From JBPCPM01 sp050999155 (lineage in GTDB: Bacteria; Actinomycetota; Thermoleophilia; Solirubrobacterales; 70-9), in NCBI GenBank assembly GCA_050999155.1, contig JBPCPM010000139.1:1-8823 (forward strand): a stretch of 8,823 nucleotides of DNA, given 5' to 3'. Position 1 is the stretch's first letter. The number at the start of each line of letters is the position of its first letter. The position numbers were made by a program, and so were the translations under genes. Below the pieces are notes generated by a model. That model was not told the DNA's origin. It saw only the letters and a program-made list of their open reading frames with translations, and ran no database searches. Below, one piece after another: positions 1 to 5,755 of the stretch.

Positions 1-315
1 CCGCCGCATATTTTCTCCGTACAGGCCCTCGGCGCTGCGCACGAGTTTGCTTGGGTCGATGACGTGCGGTGCGCCGCGCCCGGGGATGCACACTCCGGTC
101 TCGGGGAACCGCTCGACCAGGGCACCGGTCGCGCCGGCATGGTCCAGGTGGATGTGGGTGAGCAGGATCCGGCGGATCGGGCCGTCGAGGCCGGCCAGCA
201 GGGTGTCGATGCACGACTCCGGCCCCGGATCGACGATCGTGTCGCTCAGCTGCCAGCAGCCGATGACCTTGGCCTGGCCGAGGTGGCGGCAGTCGATGAG
301 GCGCGGCTCGGTCAC
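1..315 (-). CDS. MBL-fold metallo-hydrolase, N-terminal part (gene runs off the left edge)
   Basis: Only the first 105 residues are in the window. They show the start of a metallo-beta-lactamase fold: a beta-rich N-terminus containing the turn DTIVDPGPES (25-34), then the metal-binding motif THIHLDHAG (53-61). In that motif H54, H56, D58 and H59 match the HxHxDH signature that holds the two active-site metal ions. GAPHVIDPSKL (81-91) follows, as in other MBL hydrolases of the glyoxalase-II/RNase Z-like broad group. The remaining metal ligands and any substrate-specific domain lie outside. The GTG at 315 is chosen because it comes 4 nt after the stop of the upstream lipoprotein gene and leaves a sensible N-terminus. 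No clear ribosome binding site is visible, so translation may be coupled. It is probably the third gene of the 1580-to-1 cluster. The fold is secure; the substrate (thioester, lactone, phosphodiester or other) cannot be told. Confidence 0.88.
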   Translation of the reverse strand, partial: MTEPRLIDCRHLGQAKVIGCWQLSDTIVDPGPESCIDTLLAGLDGPIRRILLTHIHLDHAGATGALVERFPETGVCIPGRGAPHVIDPSKLVRSAEGLYGENMRR

Positions 316-319
316 GGCC

Positions 320-817
320 TCAGCGGCCTATCGCCTTGGCGATCTCCCCGACCGGCATGCACTCGCCGCCGAGTCCGTCGACCGTCTCCGACAGCACCTC
401 GGACATCGGCCGGTCGCTTTCGGGGCGGGCGCTCGGGACGTAGCGGGCCTCGGGGTCCTCCTCGTGGATGCGGATCAGGGTCTGTACCGCGTCGTCGAGC
501 TCGCGGCGCTCGGCGTCCGTCTCTGCCCCTCCCCCACACAGGCGCAGCAGCGAATCCTGGGCCCCCTCGACGGCGAGGTTGTCCGGCGCGGCGAGGAAGT
601 CGGCGCCGGTCCGGGTGGCCGGGGTCGCCTCGCTCGTGGTGCCCGTGCCGTTCTCGGGGCCGCCCCCGGTGGCCTCGGTCACCGTGACCCGCTCGGTCAC
701 CGTTGCCGCCGGGTCGTCGCTGCCGCACGCCGTCAGCGCGACGGCGGCGAGAAGCGCCGCTCCCGGCGCGCGAACGTCGAAGCCCGGGTGCCATCGAGCC
801 CCGGCGCGCCGCGCCAC
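320..817 (-). CDS. Small exported lipoprotein of unknown function
   Basis: A 165-residue protein with an arginine-containing N-terminus, a hydrophobic stretch (about 20-30, AALLAAVALTA) and a lipobox L28-T-A-C31 followed by GSDD, so it is predicted to be lipid-anchored outside the membrane at C31. Residues 32-72 form a low-complexity Thr/Gly/Glu linker. The rest (73-165) is a mostly acidic, helical-looking domain with two further cysteines, C94 and C153, which could form a disulfide. I recognise no family. The chosen start is the GTG at 817, one base after the TGA of the upstream gene; it gives a normal signal-peptide length. The ATG at 794 lies in another frame and does not lead to the lipobox. 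It lies between a secreted protein gene and an MBL hydrolase gene on the same strand, with gaps of 1 and 4 nt, which suggests translational coupling. Being a real lipoprotein is fairly sure; its role is unknown. Confidence 0.8.
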   Translation of the reverse strand: MARRAGARWHPGFDVRAPGAALLAAVALTACGSDDPAATVTERVTVTEATGGGPENGTGTTSEATPATRTGADFLAAPDNLAVEGAQDSLLRLCGGGAETDAERRELDDAVQTLIRIHEEDPEARYVPSARPESDRPMSEVLSETVDGLGGECMPVGEIAKAIGR

Positions 818-818
818 G

Positions 819-1580
819 TCAGCCCAGAGGGTTGGGGACCCGGAGCGTGAAGCTGTCGAACAGGCCGCCGGCGCGCTCGATCGCCTGGTCGGAGACGATC
901 CCGAAGCCGGTCGCCCGGCCCTCGATCGCGTCGGGGTCGGGATCGATGTACTGCACGAGCACCGTGCTGCCGAGCCAGCCGGTGATCCGGTCGCCGTCGG
1001 CGCGCAGGCGGATACGGTTGCGCTCACCGGTGCCGTCGATAGTCCGGTCGCTGCCCTCGGCGATCACGGTGCGCTGGAGGTTGCCGTCGCCGTCCTTGAC
1101 GGCACGCGTCAGCTTCCAGCTCCGACGGTTGGGCAGCAGCTCGAACCGGTAGCCGCCGCCGTCGCGGTCGGCGCGCACGGTCAGGGCCAGCGCCGTGTGG
1201 GGCTTGAGCTCGGGCGGTGTCTGGCTGAGCAGGATCACGGTCGAGGCGACATCGACGTCACGGCCGAAGACCGGGCTGCGATAGACGCAGTTGCCGCTGT
1301 CCTGGCCGACCCGGACCTTCATCTTGCCGCCGGTACGACCGCGGGCGCAGTTGTCGGCCGTGTACTTCTTGATCTCGCGGGCATCAGAGCTCGTGCCGAG
1401 ACCGTTGCGGTACAGCGTCAGGAAGCTGCGGAACTGGGGATCGTCGGTCGCGAAGCGCTCGGCATCGCCCTGGGCGGAGGCAGCGCCGCAGGCCAGCAGC
1501 AGGCCGAGGGCCACGAGGGCCGAGGCAACGGCGGCGGCGGTCGTCCGCGGAAGGTGGGTGGTGGCGCGTGCGGAGGTCAT
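819..1580 (-). CDS. Secreted protein, possibly with a concanavalin A/LamG-like fold
   Basis: A 253-residue protein with a signal sequence: a basic N-terminus, a hydrophobic run (about 15-30, ending ALGLLLA) and then CGAASAQ. Two processing modes are possible: signal peptidase I after ASA36, or lipidation at C31 within LLAC. The mature part has cysteines at 78 and 98. From about 100 onward it alternates short beta-strand-like segments. The region around 186-230 (RNRIRLRADGDRITGWLGS, then VLVQYIDPD and GFGIVS) resembles the strands of LamG/DUF1080-type beta sandwiches, where a line such as 'no effect on the carrier or glycan' is built from 'GDRITGW.NG..V'. This is a remembered resemblance and not a proven homology. 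The start is the ATG at 1580, the one that leads directly into the signal peptide; no ribosome binding site is visible. It is the first gene of the minus-strand cluster and divergent from the mutase gene. Ligand and role are unknown. Confidence 0.8.
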   Translation of the reverse strand: MTSARATTHLPRTTAAAVASALVALGLLLACGAASAQGDAERFATDDPQFRSFLTLYRNGLGTSSDAREIKKYTADNCARGRTGGKMKVRVGQDSGNCVYRSPVFGRDVDVASTVILLSQTPPELKPHTALALTVRADRDGGGYRFELLPNRRSWKLTRAVKDGDGNLQRTVIAEGSDRTIDGTGERNRIRLRADGDRITGWLGSTVLVQYIDPDPDAIEGRATGFGIVSDQAIERAGGLFDSFTLRVPNPLG

Positions 1581-1683
1581 CGAAGGCGAAGAACACGAAG
1601 CGGGCCCGAGGGTTCCGGTCCCGACAGCGCCAATGATGCCGCGAGATACCGACGGATGCGCCGCGCCACGTATCATGCGCCGC
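1581..1683. promoter_or_regulatory. Divergent intergenic region between secreted protein gene and mutase gene
   Basis: These 103 bases separate two divergent starts and must contain the promoters of both transcription units. On the plus strand a TANNNT box lies next to the mutase start (annotated separately). On the minus strand, facing the gene that begins at 1580, I see neither a purine-rich ribosome binding site nor a convincing -10/-35 pair, so its promoter is unplaced. No long inverted repeat that would suggest an operator, and no riboswitch-like structure, was recognised. In particular nothing resembles a B12-box cobalamin riboswitch ahead of the B12-dependent mutase. Confidence 0.5.
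1671..1676 (+). promoter_or_regulatory. Putative -10 box for a leaderless mutase transcript
   Basis: TATCAT fits the TANNNT -10 consensus and ends 7 nt before the ATG at 1684. Transcription would therefore start at or within a base of the start codon, giving a leaderless mRNA. No Shine-Dalgarno sequence precedes that ATG, which agrees. The -35 region is weak (CCGACG at 1649-1654, 16-bp spacer, matches only the GAC of TTGACA). Leaderless transcripts with this geometry are common in actinobacteria; the assignment here is by position only. Confidence 0.5.
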
Positions 1684-3693
1684 ATGGCTGAAGGTCCCGA
1701 GCACCGCCTCGCCAAGCCCGACCGCCCCTGGATGATGCGCACCTACGCGGGTCATTCGGACGCGCGGCGCTCCAACGAGCTGTACCGCAACAACCTGGCC
1801 AAAGGCCAGACCGGGCTGTCGATCGCCTTCGACCTGCCCACCCAGACCGGCTACGACGCCGATCACGTGCTCGCGCGGGGCGAGGTCGGAAAGGTCGGCG
1901 TCTCGGTCGCCCACAAGGGCGACATGCACGCCCTGCTCGACCAGATCCCCCTCGGCGAGATGAACACGTCGATGACGATCAACGCCACGGCCGCCTGGCT
2001 GCTCGGCCTCTACGCCACCGTGGCCGAGGAGACCGGTGTCGAGCGCAGCAAGCTCGCGGGCACCACGCAGAACGACATCATCAAGGAGTACCTGTCGCGC
2101 GGGACCTACGCCTTCCCGCCCGAGCCCTCGATGCGGCTGATCGCCGACATGGTCGCGTTCACCGTCAACGAGATCCCCAGGTGGAACCCGATCAACATCT
2201 GCTCCTACCACCTGCAGGAGGCGGGAGCGACGCCGGTCCAGGAGATCGCCTACGCCCTGTCGACGGCCATCGCGGTGCTCGACGAGGTCAAGCGCCGCGG
2301 CCAGATCGACGAAAGCCTCTTCCCCACCGTCTTCGGGCGGATCTCCTTCTTCGTCAACGCGGGGGTGCGGTTCATCGAGGAGCACGCGAAGCTGCGCACG
2401 ATGGGCGCGCTGTGGGAGCAGCTCGGCCGCGAGCGCTACGGCGTGACCGACCCCAAGATGCTGCGCTTCCGCTACGGGGTGCAGGTCAACTCGCTGGGGC
2501 TCACCGAGGCCCAGCCGGAGAACAACGTGCCGCGGATCGTGCTCGAGGCCCTGGCGGTGACGCTTGGCCGCGATGCGCGCGCCCGGGCGATCCAGCTGCC
2601 GGCGTGGAACGAGGCCCTCGGTCTCCCCCGCCCCTGGGACCAGCAGTGGAGCCTGCGGATCCAGCAGATCCTCGCCCAGGAAACCGACGTGCTCGAGTAC
2701 CCCGATATCTTCGAGGGCTCCCACGTGATGGAGGGCCTGGTGGCCGAGCTCACCGAGGACGCGCGCGCCGAGATGGCGGTCGTCGAGGAGCACGGCGGCG
2801 CGGTGCAAGCCGTGCCGTACATGAAGGCCCGCCTTGTCGAGTCCCACCGCGAGCGTGTGCGGCGGATCGAGTCGAGCGAGCTGAAGGTGATCGGCCAGAA
2901 CTGCTTCGAGGAGACCGAGCCCTCCCCCCTGACCGCCGACGGCGAAGGCGGCATCCTCACCGTCGACCCCGAGGTCGAGCGCGAGCGGATCGAGGCGCTG
3001 GAGCAGTGGCGCAGCGAGCGCGACCAGGGCGCGGTCGACGATGCGCTGGCCGCGCTCGGCGAGGCCGCCCGCTCGGAAGACAACCTCATGGGCCCAACCA
3101 TCGCCGCCGCCGCTGCGGGCGCGACCACCGGCGAGTGGTCCCAGACGCTGCGTGATGTCTTCGGCGACTACCGGGCCCCGACCGGCGTCGGCGAGGCGGC
3201 CGCGGGGGCGGACTCCGAGGCGCTGGAAGACGTGCGCGACCGCGTCGAAGAGCTGTCGGAGAGCCTCGGCCGGCGGCTGAAGATTCTCGTCGGCAAGCCC
3301 GGCCTCGACGGTCACTCCAACGGGGCCGAGCAGATCGCCGTCCGGGCCCGGGACGCCGGCATGGACGTCGTCTACGAGGGTATCCGCCTCACGCCACAGC
3401 AGATCGCCTCGTCTGCGGTCCAGGAAGGCGTGCACGTCGTCGGGCTCTCGATCCTGTCGGGATCGCACCTGGAGCTGATCCCCGAGGTCCTCGAGCGGCT
3501 CGAGAGCGCCGGCGCCGAGATCCCCGTCGTGATCGGCGGGATCATTCCCCCGGCCGACGCCGAGCGGCTCACCGCGGCCGGCGTCGCCCGGGTCTACACG
3601 CCCAAGGACTTCCAGATCGACCGGATCATGGGCGACATCGTCGGCCTGGTGGCCGAGCGCAACGGTCACGCCCCCGCGCCGGCCGCTGCCTGA
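1684..3693 (+). CDS. ecm: B12-dependent acyl-CoA mutase, ethylmalonyl-CoA mutase (MeaA/Ecm) type
   Basis: A 669-residue protein with both parts of a cobalamin-dependent mutase on one chain. The substrate barrel (about 12-500) begins RPWMMRTYAGHS and contains FDLPTQTGYDADH (49-61) and the stretches WNEALGLPRPWDQQWSLR (308-325) and ATTGEW (480-485), which closely follow Methylobacterium MeaA as I remember it and not canonical methylmalonyl-CoA mutase. Counting by the QND and SYHLQEAGA motifs, Y21, R139 and H176 line up with Y89, R207 and H244 of Propionibacterium methylmalonyl-CoA mutase; R139 means a carboxylate-bearing substrate, not isobutyryl-CoA, where Gln is found. The C-terminal B12 domain (about 531-660) has D542-G-H544-S-N-G547 (H544 is the lower cobalt ligand), S589-I-L591 and G618-G619, with the family's usual spacing. 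Expected reaction: ethylmalonyl-CoA to methylsuccinyl-CoA. The ATG at 1684 is preferred for the TATCAT box; the in-frame ATG at 1675 would lie inside that box. meaB follows after 9 nt. Methylmalonyl-CoA activity cannot be excluded from sequence. Confidence 0.93.
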   Translation: MAEGPEHRLAKPDRPWMMRTYAGHSDARRSNELYRNNLAKGQTGLSIAFDLPTQTGYDADHVLARGEVGKVGVSVAHKGDMHALLDQIPLGEMNTSMTINATAAWLLGLYATVAEETGVERSKLAGTTQNDIIKEYLSRGTYAFPPEPSMRLIADMVAFTVNEIPRWNPINICSYHLQEAGATPVQEIAYALSTAIAVLDEVKRRGQIDESLFPTVFGRISFFVNAGVRFIEEHAKLRTMGALWEQLGRERYGVTDPKMLRFRYGVQVNSLGLTEAQPENNVPRIVLEALAVTLGRDARARAIQLPAWNEALGLPRPWDQQWSLRIQQILAQETDVLEYPDIFEGSHVMEGLVAELTEDARAEMAVVEEHGGAVQAVPYMKARLVESHRERVRRIESSELKVIGQNCFEETEPSPLTADGEGGILTVDPEVERERIEALEQWRSERDQGAVDDALAALGEAARSEDNLMGPTIAAAAAGATTGEWSQTLRDVFGDYRAPTGVGEAAAGADSEALEDVRDRVEELSESLGRRLKILVGKPGLDGHSNGAEQIAVRARDAGMDVVYEGIRLTPQQIASSAVQEGVHVVGLSILSGSHLELIPEVLERLESAGAEIPVVIGGIIPPADAERLTAAGVARVYTPKDFQIDRIMGDIVGLVAERNGHAPAPAAA

Positions 3694-3702
3694 CCCGCGA
3701 CC

Positions 3703-4656
3703 GTGGCCGACGGCCAGGCGCTGGGATCCCGACTGGCCGCAGGCGACCGTTCCGCGGCGGCCGAGGCGCTGAACGCGCTCGAGCGCCAAGACACGCCGGA
3801 GACGGCCGAGGCCCTGCTCGACGCCACCGGCCCGCGCAGCCTGGGCTCCGAGGCCCCAGGGCACCTCGTCGGCGTGACAGGCCCTCCCGGAGCCGGGAAG
3901 TCCAGCCTCCTCGGGCGGCTGCTCGAGCACTGGCGCTCGGCGCAGCGCAGCGTCGGCGTTCTGGCCGTCGACCCCTCGTCGCGCCGATCCGGCGGCTCGC
4001 TGCTGGGAGACCGGGCACGGATCGCCGTCGACCCGGCCGACCCCGACGCGATCGTCCGCTCGATGGCCGCCGGGGACGAGCTCGGCGGCCTGGCCCGCCC
4101 GACGCGCGCCGCCGCCCAGGCCCTGACCGCTGCGTTCGACGTGGTCGTCGTGGAGACGGTCGGCGTCGGGCAGTCGGAGACCGACGTCTCCGAACTGGCC
4201 GACACGACCGTGCTCGTGGTCCAGCCGGCGTCCGGCGACATCCTGCAGTTCCTCAAGGCGGGGGTGATGGAGGTGCCAGACATCCTCGTGGTGACCAAGG
4301 CCGACCTGGGAGCGCCGGCGTTGCGTTCGGTCGGAGATCTCCAGGCGGCCGTCGGGGCGCTCGGCATCACCCATGTCCCCGTCCTGAGTGTCTCCACCGT
4401 CCACCCGGTCACGGGCGTCGCAGAACTGGCAGCGGCGATCGACGAGCACCACAGCCAGGTCGACGTGGCCGAGCGCCGGGCCCGGGCGCGCCGCTCGATG
4501 GCCCTTTCGGACTTCGCACGCGAGCACGGCGAGCGCGGGCTCCGGGCCGTCGGGGGCCGCCGGCGCGCAGCCCGCTGGCTGGGCGAGCGGGATCCGGCGA
4601 GCTCGGCTGCCGAGTTACGGCGCGCGCTGGAGGGGCGAGCCGGCCAGGATCGCTGA
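3703..4656 (+). CDS. meaB: MeaB/ArgK-type GTPase, mutase chaperone
   Basis: A 317-residue SIMIBI-class G protein that, in this family, gates delivery of adenosylcobalamin to the mutase and protects or reactivates it. Visible motifs are the P-loop G60-PPGAGKS67, VDPSSRRSGGSLLGDRAR (89-106), the switch III-like segment GDELGGLARPTR (124-135), the Walker B-type ETVGVGQSE (151-159) and the base-recognition segment T198-K-A-D201. The last is TKAD instead of the usual NKAD. The C-terminal helical arm (about 257-317), which mediates dimerisation in MeaB, is present; total length is close to the roughly 330 residues of known members. The GTG start at 3703 lies 9 nt after the mutase stop, so the two are almost certainly one operon and this GTPase probably serves that mutase. 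No good ribosome binding site is seen, and translation may be coupled. The name ArgK for relatives is historical; a kinase role is not suggested. Confidence 0.94.
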   Translation: MADGQALGSRLAAGDRSAAAEALNALERQDTPETAEALLDATGPRSLGSEAPGHLVGVTGPPGAGKSSLLGRLLEHWRSAQRSVGVLAVDPSSRRSGGSLLGDRARIAVDPADPDAIVRSMAAGDELGGLARPTRAAAQALTAAFDVVVVETVGVGQSETDVSELADTTVLVVQPASGDILQFLKAGVMEVPDILVVTKADLGAPALRSVGDLQAAVGALGITHVPVLSVSTVHPVTGVAELAAAIDEHHSQVDVAERRARARRSMALSDFAREHGERGLRAVGGRRRAARWLGERDPASSAAELRRALEGRAGQDR

Positions 4657-4673
4657 GCCAATTACACGCAGAA

Positions 4674-4692
4674 CTACCGCGTCGGCGGGTAG
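4674..4692 (+). terminator. Weak hairpin downstream of meaB
   Basis: CTACC (4674-4678) pairs with GGTAG (4688-4692). GC (4679-4680) continues the stem with GC (4685-4686), around a GTCG loop and one bulged G at 4687. It starts 18 nt after the meaB stop and has no T-tract. It could slow or partly end the mutase-meaB transcript, but a stem this small occurs easily by chance in GC-rich DNA. Confidence 0.3.
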
Positions 4693-4747
4693 CCGTGGGT
4701 GTTGGAGAAAACAGCAGGCGCAGTCACCAGGACTCGCCACGACCGAT

Positions 4748-4752
4748 GGAGG
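4748..4752 (+). promoter_or_regulatory. Ribosome binding site of the exported protein gene at 4757
   Basis: GGAGG followed by ACCC and then the ATG at 4757. It is the clearest Shine-Dalgarno site in the window and decides this start against the upstream part of the same open frame, which overlaps meaB and has no signal peptide. Together with the 100-nt gap after meaB it argues that this gene is expressed separately. No convincing promoter hexamers were found in 4657-4747. Confidence 0.75.
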
Positions 4753-4756
4753 ACCC

Positions 4757-5488
4757 ATGTCTGATCCCTCCCAGGCACCCCAAACGGGCGCCCGGACCCG
4801 ACATGTGCTGATCGCACCGCTGATCCTCGGGCTGTTGATCCCCCCGATGGCAGTCGGCAAGACCGGCGATGCCCTGCGCGAAGGCCAGCGCAACGGCACG
4901 ACCACGCGCGAGACCCAGATCATCGGCGATCTCAACCAAAGCACGAAGTCGACAGGCGGGTACGTGACCCGCCAGTCAAACAAGTCAGCCTCGGGCGGCG
5001 GTGCGATCTACGGCTGCCGCGCGCGCGACAAGACCGAGCCCTGCGTGAGGGCCAACAACCTCAGCAACGGCCGGGCCTTTGAGTTCGAGACCGACGGCGC
5101 CGAGGGTGGCCGCATCGAGACCAAGGACGCCAACGGGCGGCCGTTCACCACGAACGCCACGCAGGTGGCGACCGGGCTCAACGCCGACAAGGTCGACGGA
5201 AAGGACGCCTCGGAGCTGATGGCCGGCGGCGGAAACCCGGGCAAGAGCGACCGGGCACAGGCGACCGCCTCATCGTCGAACAACTCGACGGACACCAAGG
5301 GAGTCAACGTCAACTGCCCCGGGGGCAAGAAGGCCTTCGGCGGCGGTGCGCAAATCGACGGCGCCGGCGGCAACGTCGCGGTCACCCAGACGCAACCGCG
5401 CAACGACAACGGCTGGCACGCCGAGGCGCGCGAGATCGACTCCACCAACGCCAACTGGAAGCTGACCGCCTACGTGATCTGCTCCTAG
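4757..5488 (+). CDS. Exported or surface protein with a Thermoleophilia-style C-terminal domain
   Basis: A 243-residue protein. A polar N-terminus is followed by one hydrophobic segment (about 17-33, VLIAPLILGLLIPPMAV) that serves as signal peptide or membrane anchor; no AxA site is obvious. Residues 35-75 are rich in Thr, Gln and Asn. C87 and C96 form a close pair (GCRARDKTEPC). A short motif, NATQVATGLNADKVDGKDA (133-151), and the C-terminal domain (about 168-243) resemble exported proteins that I associate with Solirubrobacterales. The latter runs from CPGGKKAFGGGAQI (187-200) to AYVICS and contains NVAVTQTQPRNDNGWHAEAR (206-225). C187 and C242 could form a disulfide closing that domain. 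No enzyme motif is seen and function is unknown. The gene is single: it has its own ribosome binding site upstream and a strong hairpin just downstream. It probably has no functional link to the mutase operon before it. Confidence 0.85.
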   Translation: MSDPSQAPQTGARTRHVLIAPLILGLLIPPMAVGKTGDALREGQRNGTTTRETQIIGDLNQSTKSTGGYVTRQSNKSASGGGAIYGCRARDKTEPCVRANNLSNGRAFEFETDGAEGGRIETKDANGRPFTTNATQVATGLNADKVDGKDASELMAGGGNPGKSDRAQATASSSNNSTDTKGVNVNCPGGKKAFGGGAQIDGAGGNVAVTQTQPRNDNGWHAEAREIDSTNANWKLTAYVICS

Positions 5489-5495
5489 GCCGACC

Positions 5496-5525
5496 GGTAC
5501 CGGGGGCCGCAGGGTCCCCGGTGCC
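5496..5525. terminator. Strong GC-rich hairpin terminator, possibly bidirectional
   Basis: GGTACCGGGGGCC (5496-5508) pairs with GGTCCCCGGTGCC (5513-5525) across a four-base GCAG loop. This gives a 13-bp stem with only two G-T wobble pairs. It begins 7 nt after the stop of the exported protein gene. There is no T-tract, as is usual for actinobacterial terminators. Because the stem is nearly symmetrical it could also stop transcripts of the glycosyltransferase gene arriving from the right. A second small stem (ACGCAG 5540-5545 with CTGCGT 5551-5556) follows. Confidence 0.8.
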
Positions 5526-5755
5526 CCCGTCCGGGCTCAACGCAGCCGGTCTGCGTCCGGGCGTGGAGCGGACCGGGCGATGGCACCGACCGGTGAGCTG
5601 ATGGTCGAGCTCGATAGGGCAGGCGGGCGGCCGCATCGATGCTCCGTGTTTCCCTGGATTTTTGCTGTCGGCCCCTGGACAAGCGCGCCGCGTCTAGTGC
5701 GATTTAACGCGCCCGCCCGGCGATCGTTGCTGTGTCGGCATGCGCAGCGGATCGC
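5526..5755. other. Intergenic stretch between convergent genes, no gene seen
   Basis: About 230 bases between the hairpin and the end of the glycosyltransferase gene. It holds the small second stem at 5540-5556, a 9-bp repeat CCGACCGGT (5490-5498 and 5586-5594), and a locally AT-richer patch around 5648-5710 that includes GGATTTTTGCTG and GATTTAACG. Short open frames exist on both strands but none has a ribosome binding site or recognisable product. No tRNA or other structured RNA was identified. Confidence 0.5.

Noticed and set aside
312..794. Alternative minus-strand frame with an ATG at 794
   Set aside because: Its product is an Arg/Gly-rich low-complexity chain, whereas the frame starting at 817 gives a proper signal peptide, a lipobox and good third-position G/C.
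1581..1683. Cobalamin riboswitch ahead of the B12-dependent mutase
   Set aside because: The gap is only 103 bp and the likely transcript is leaderless; no B12-box-like sequence was seen.
1384..4527. A very long open frame (over 1000 codons) on the minus strand opposite the mutase and meaB
   Set aside because: Its translation is Arg/Gly/Asp/Leu/His-rich with no recognisable domain, and it lies exactly antisense to two genes with complete conserved motifs. In such GC-rich DNA stop codons are rare in the complementary frame, so this is a shadow.
4388..4756. N-terminal extension of the exported protein overlapping meaB
   Set aside because: It is out of frame with meaB, has no start with a ribosome binding site, and would bury the signal segment; the GGAGG at 4748-4752 fixes the start at 4757.
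5490..5594. Two copies of CCGACCGGT 96 bp apart, considered as attachment-site or operator repeats
   Set aside because: Nine bases is short for GC-rich DNA, one copy overlaps the terminator stem, and no integrase or regulator gene is nearby.
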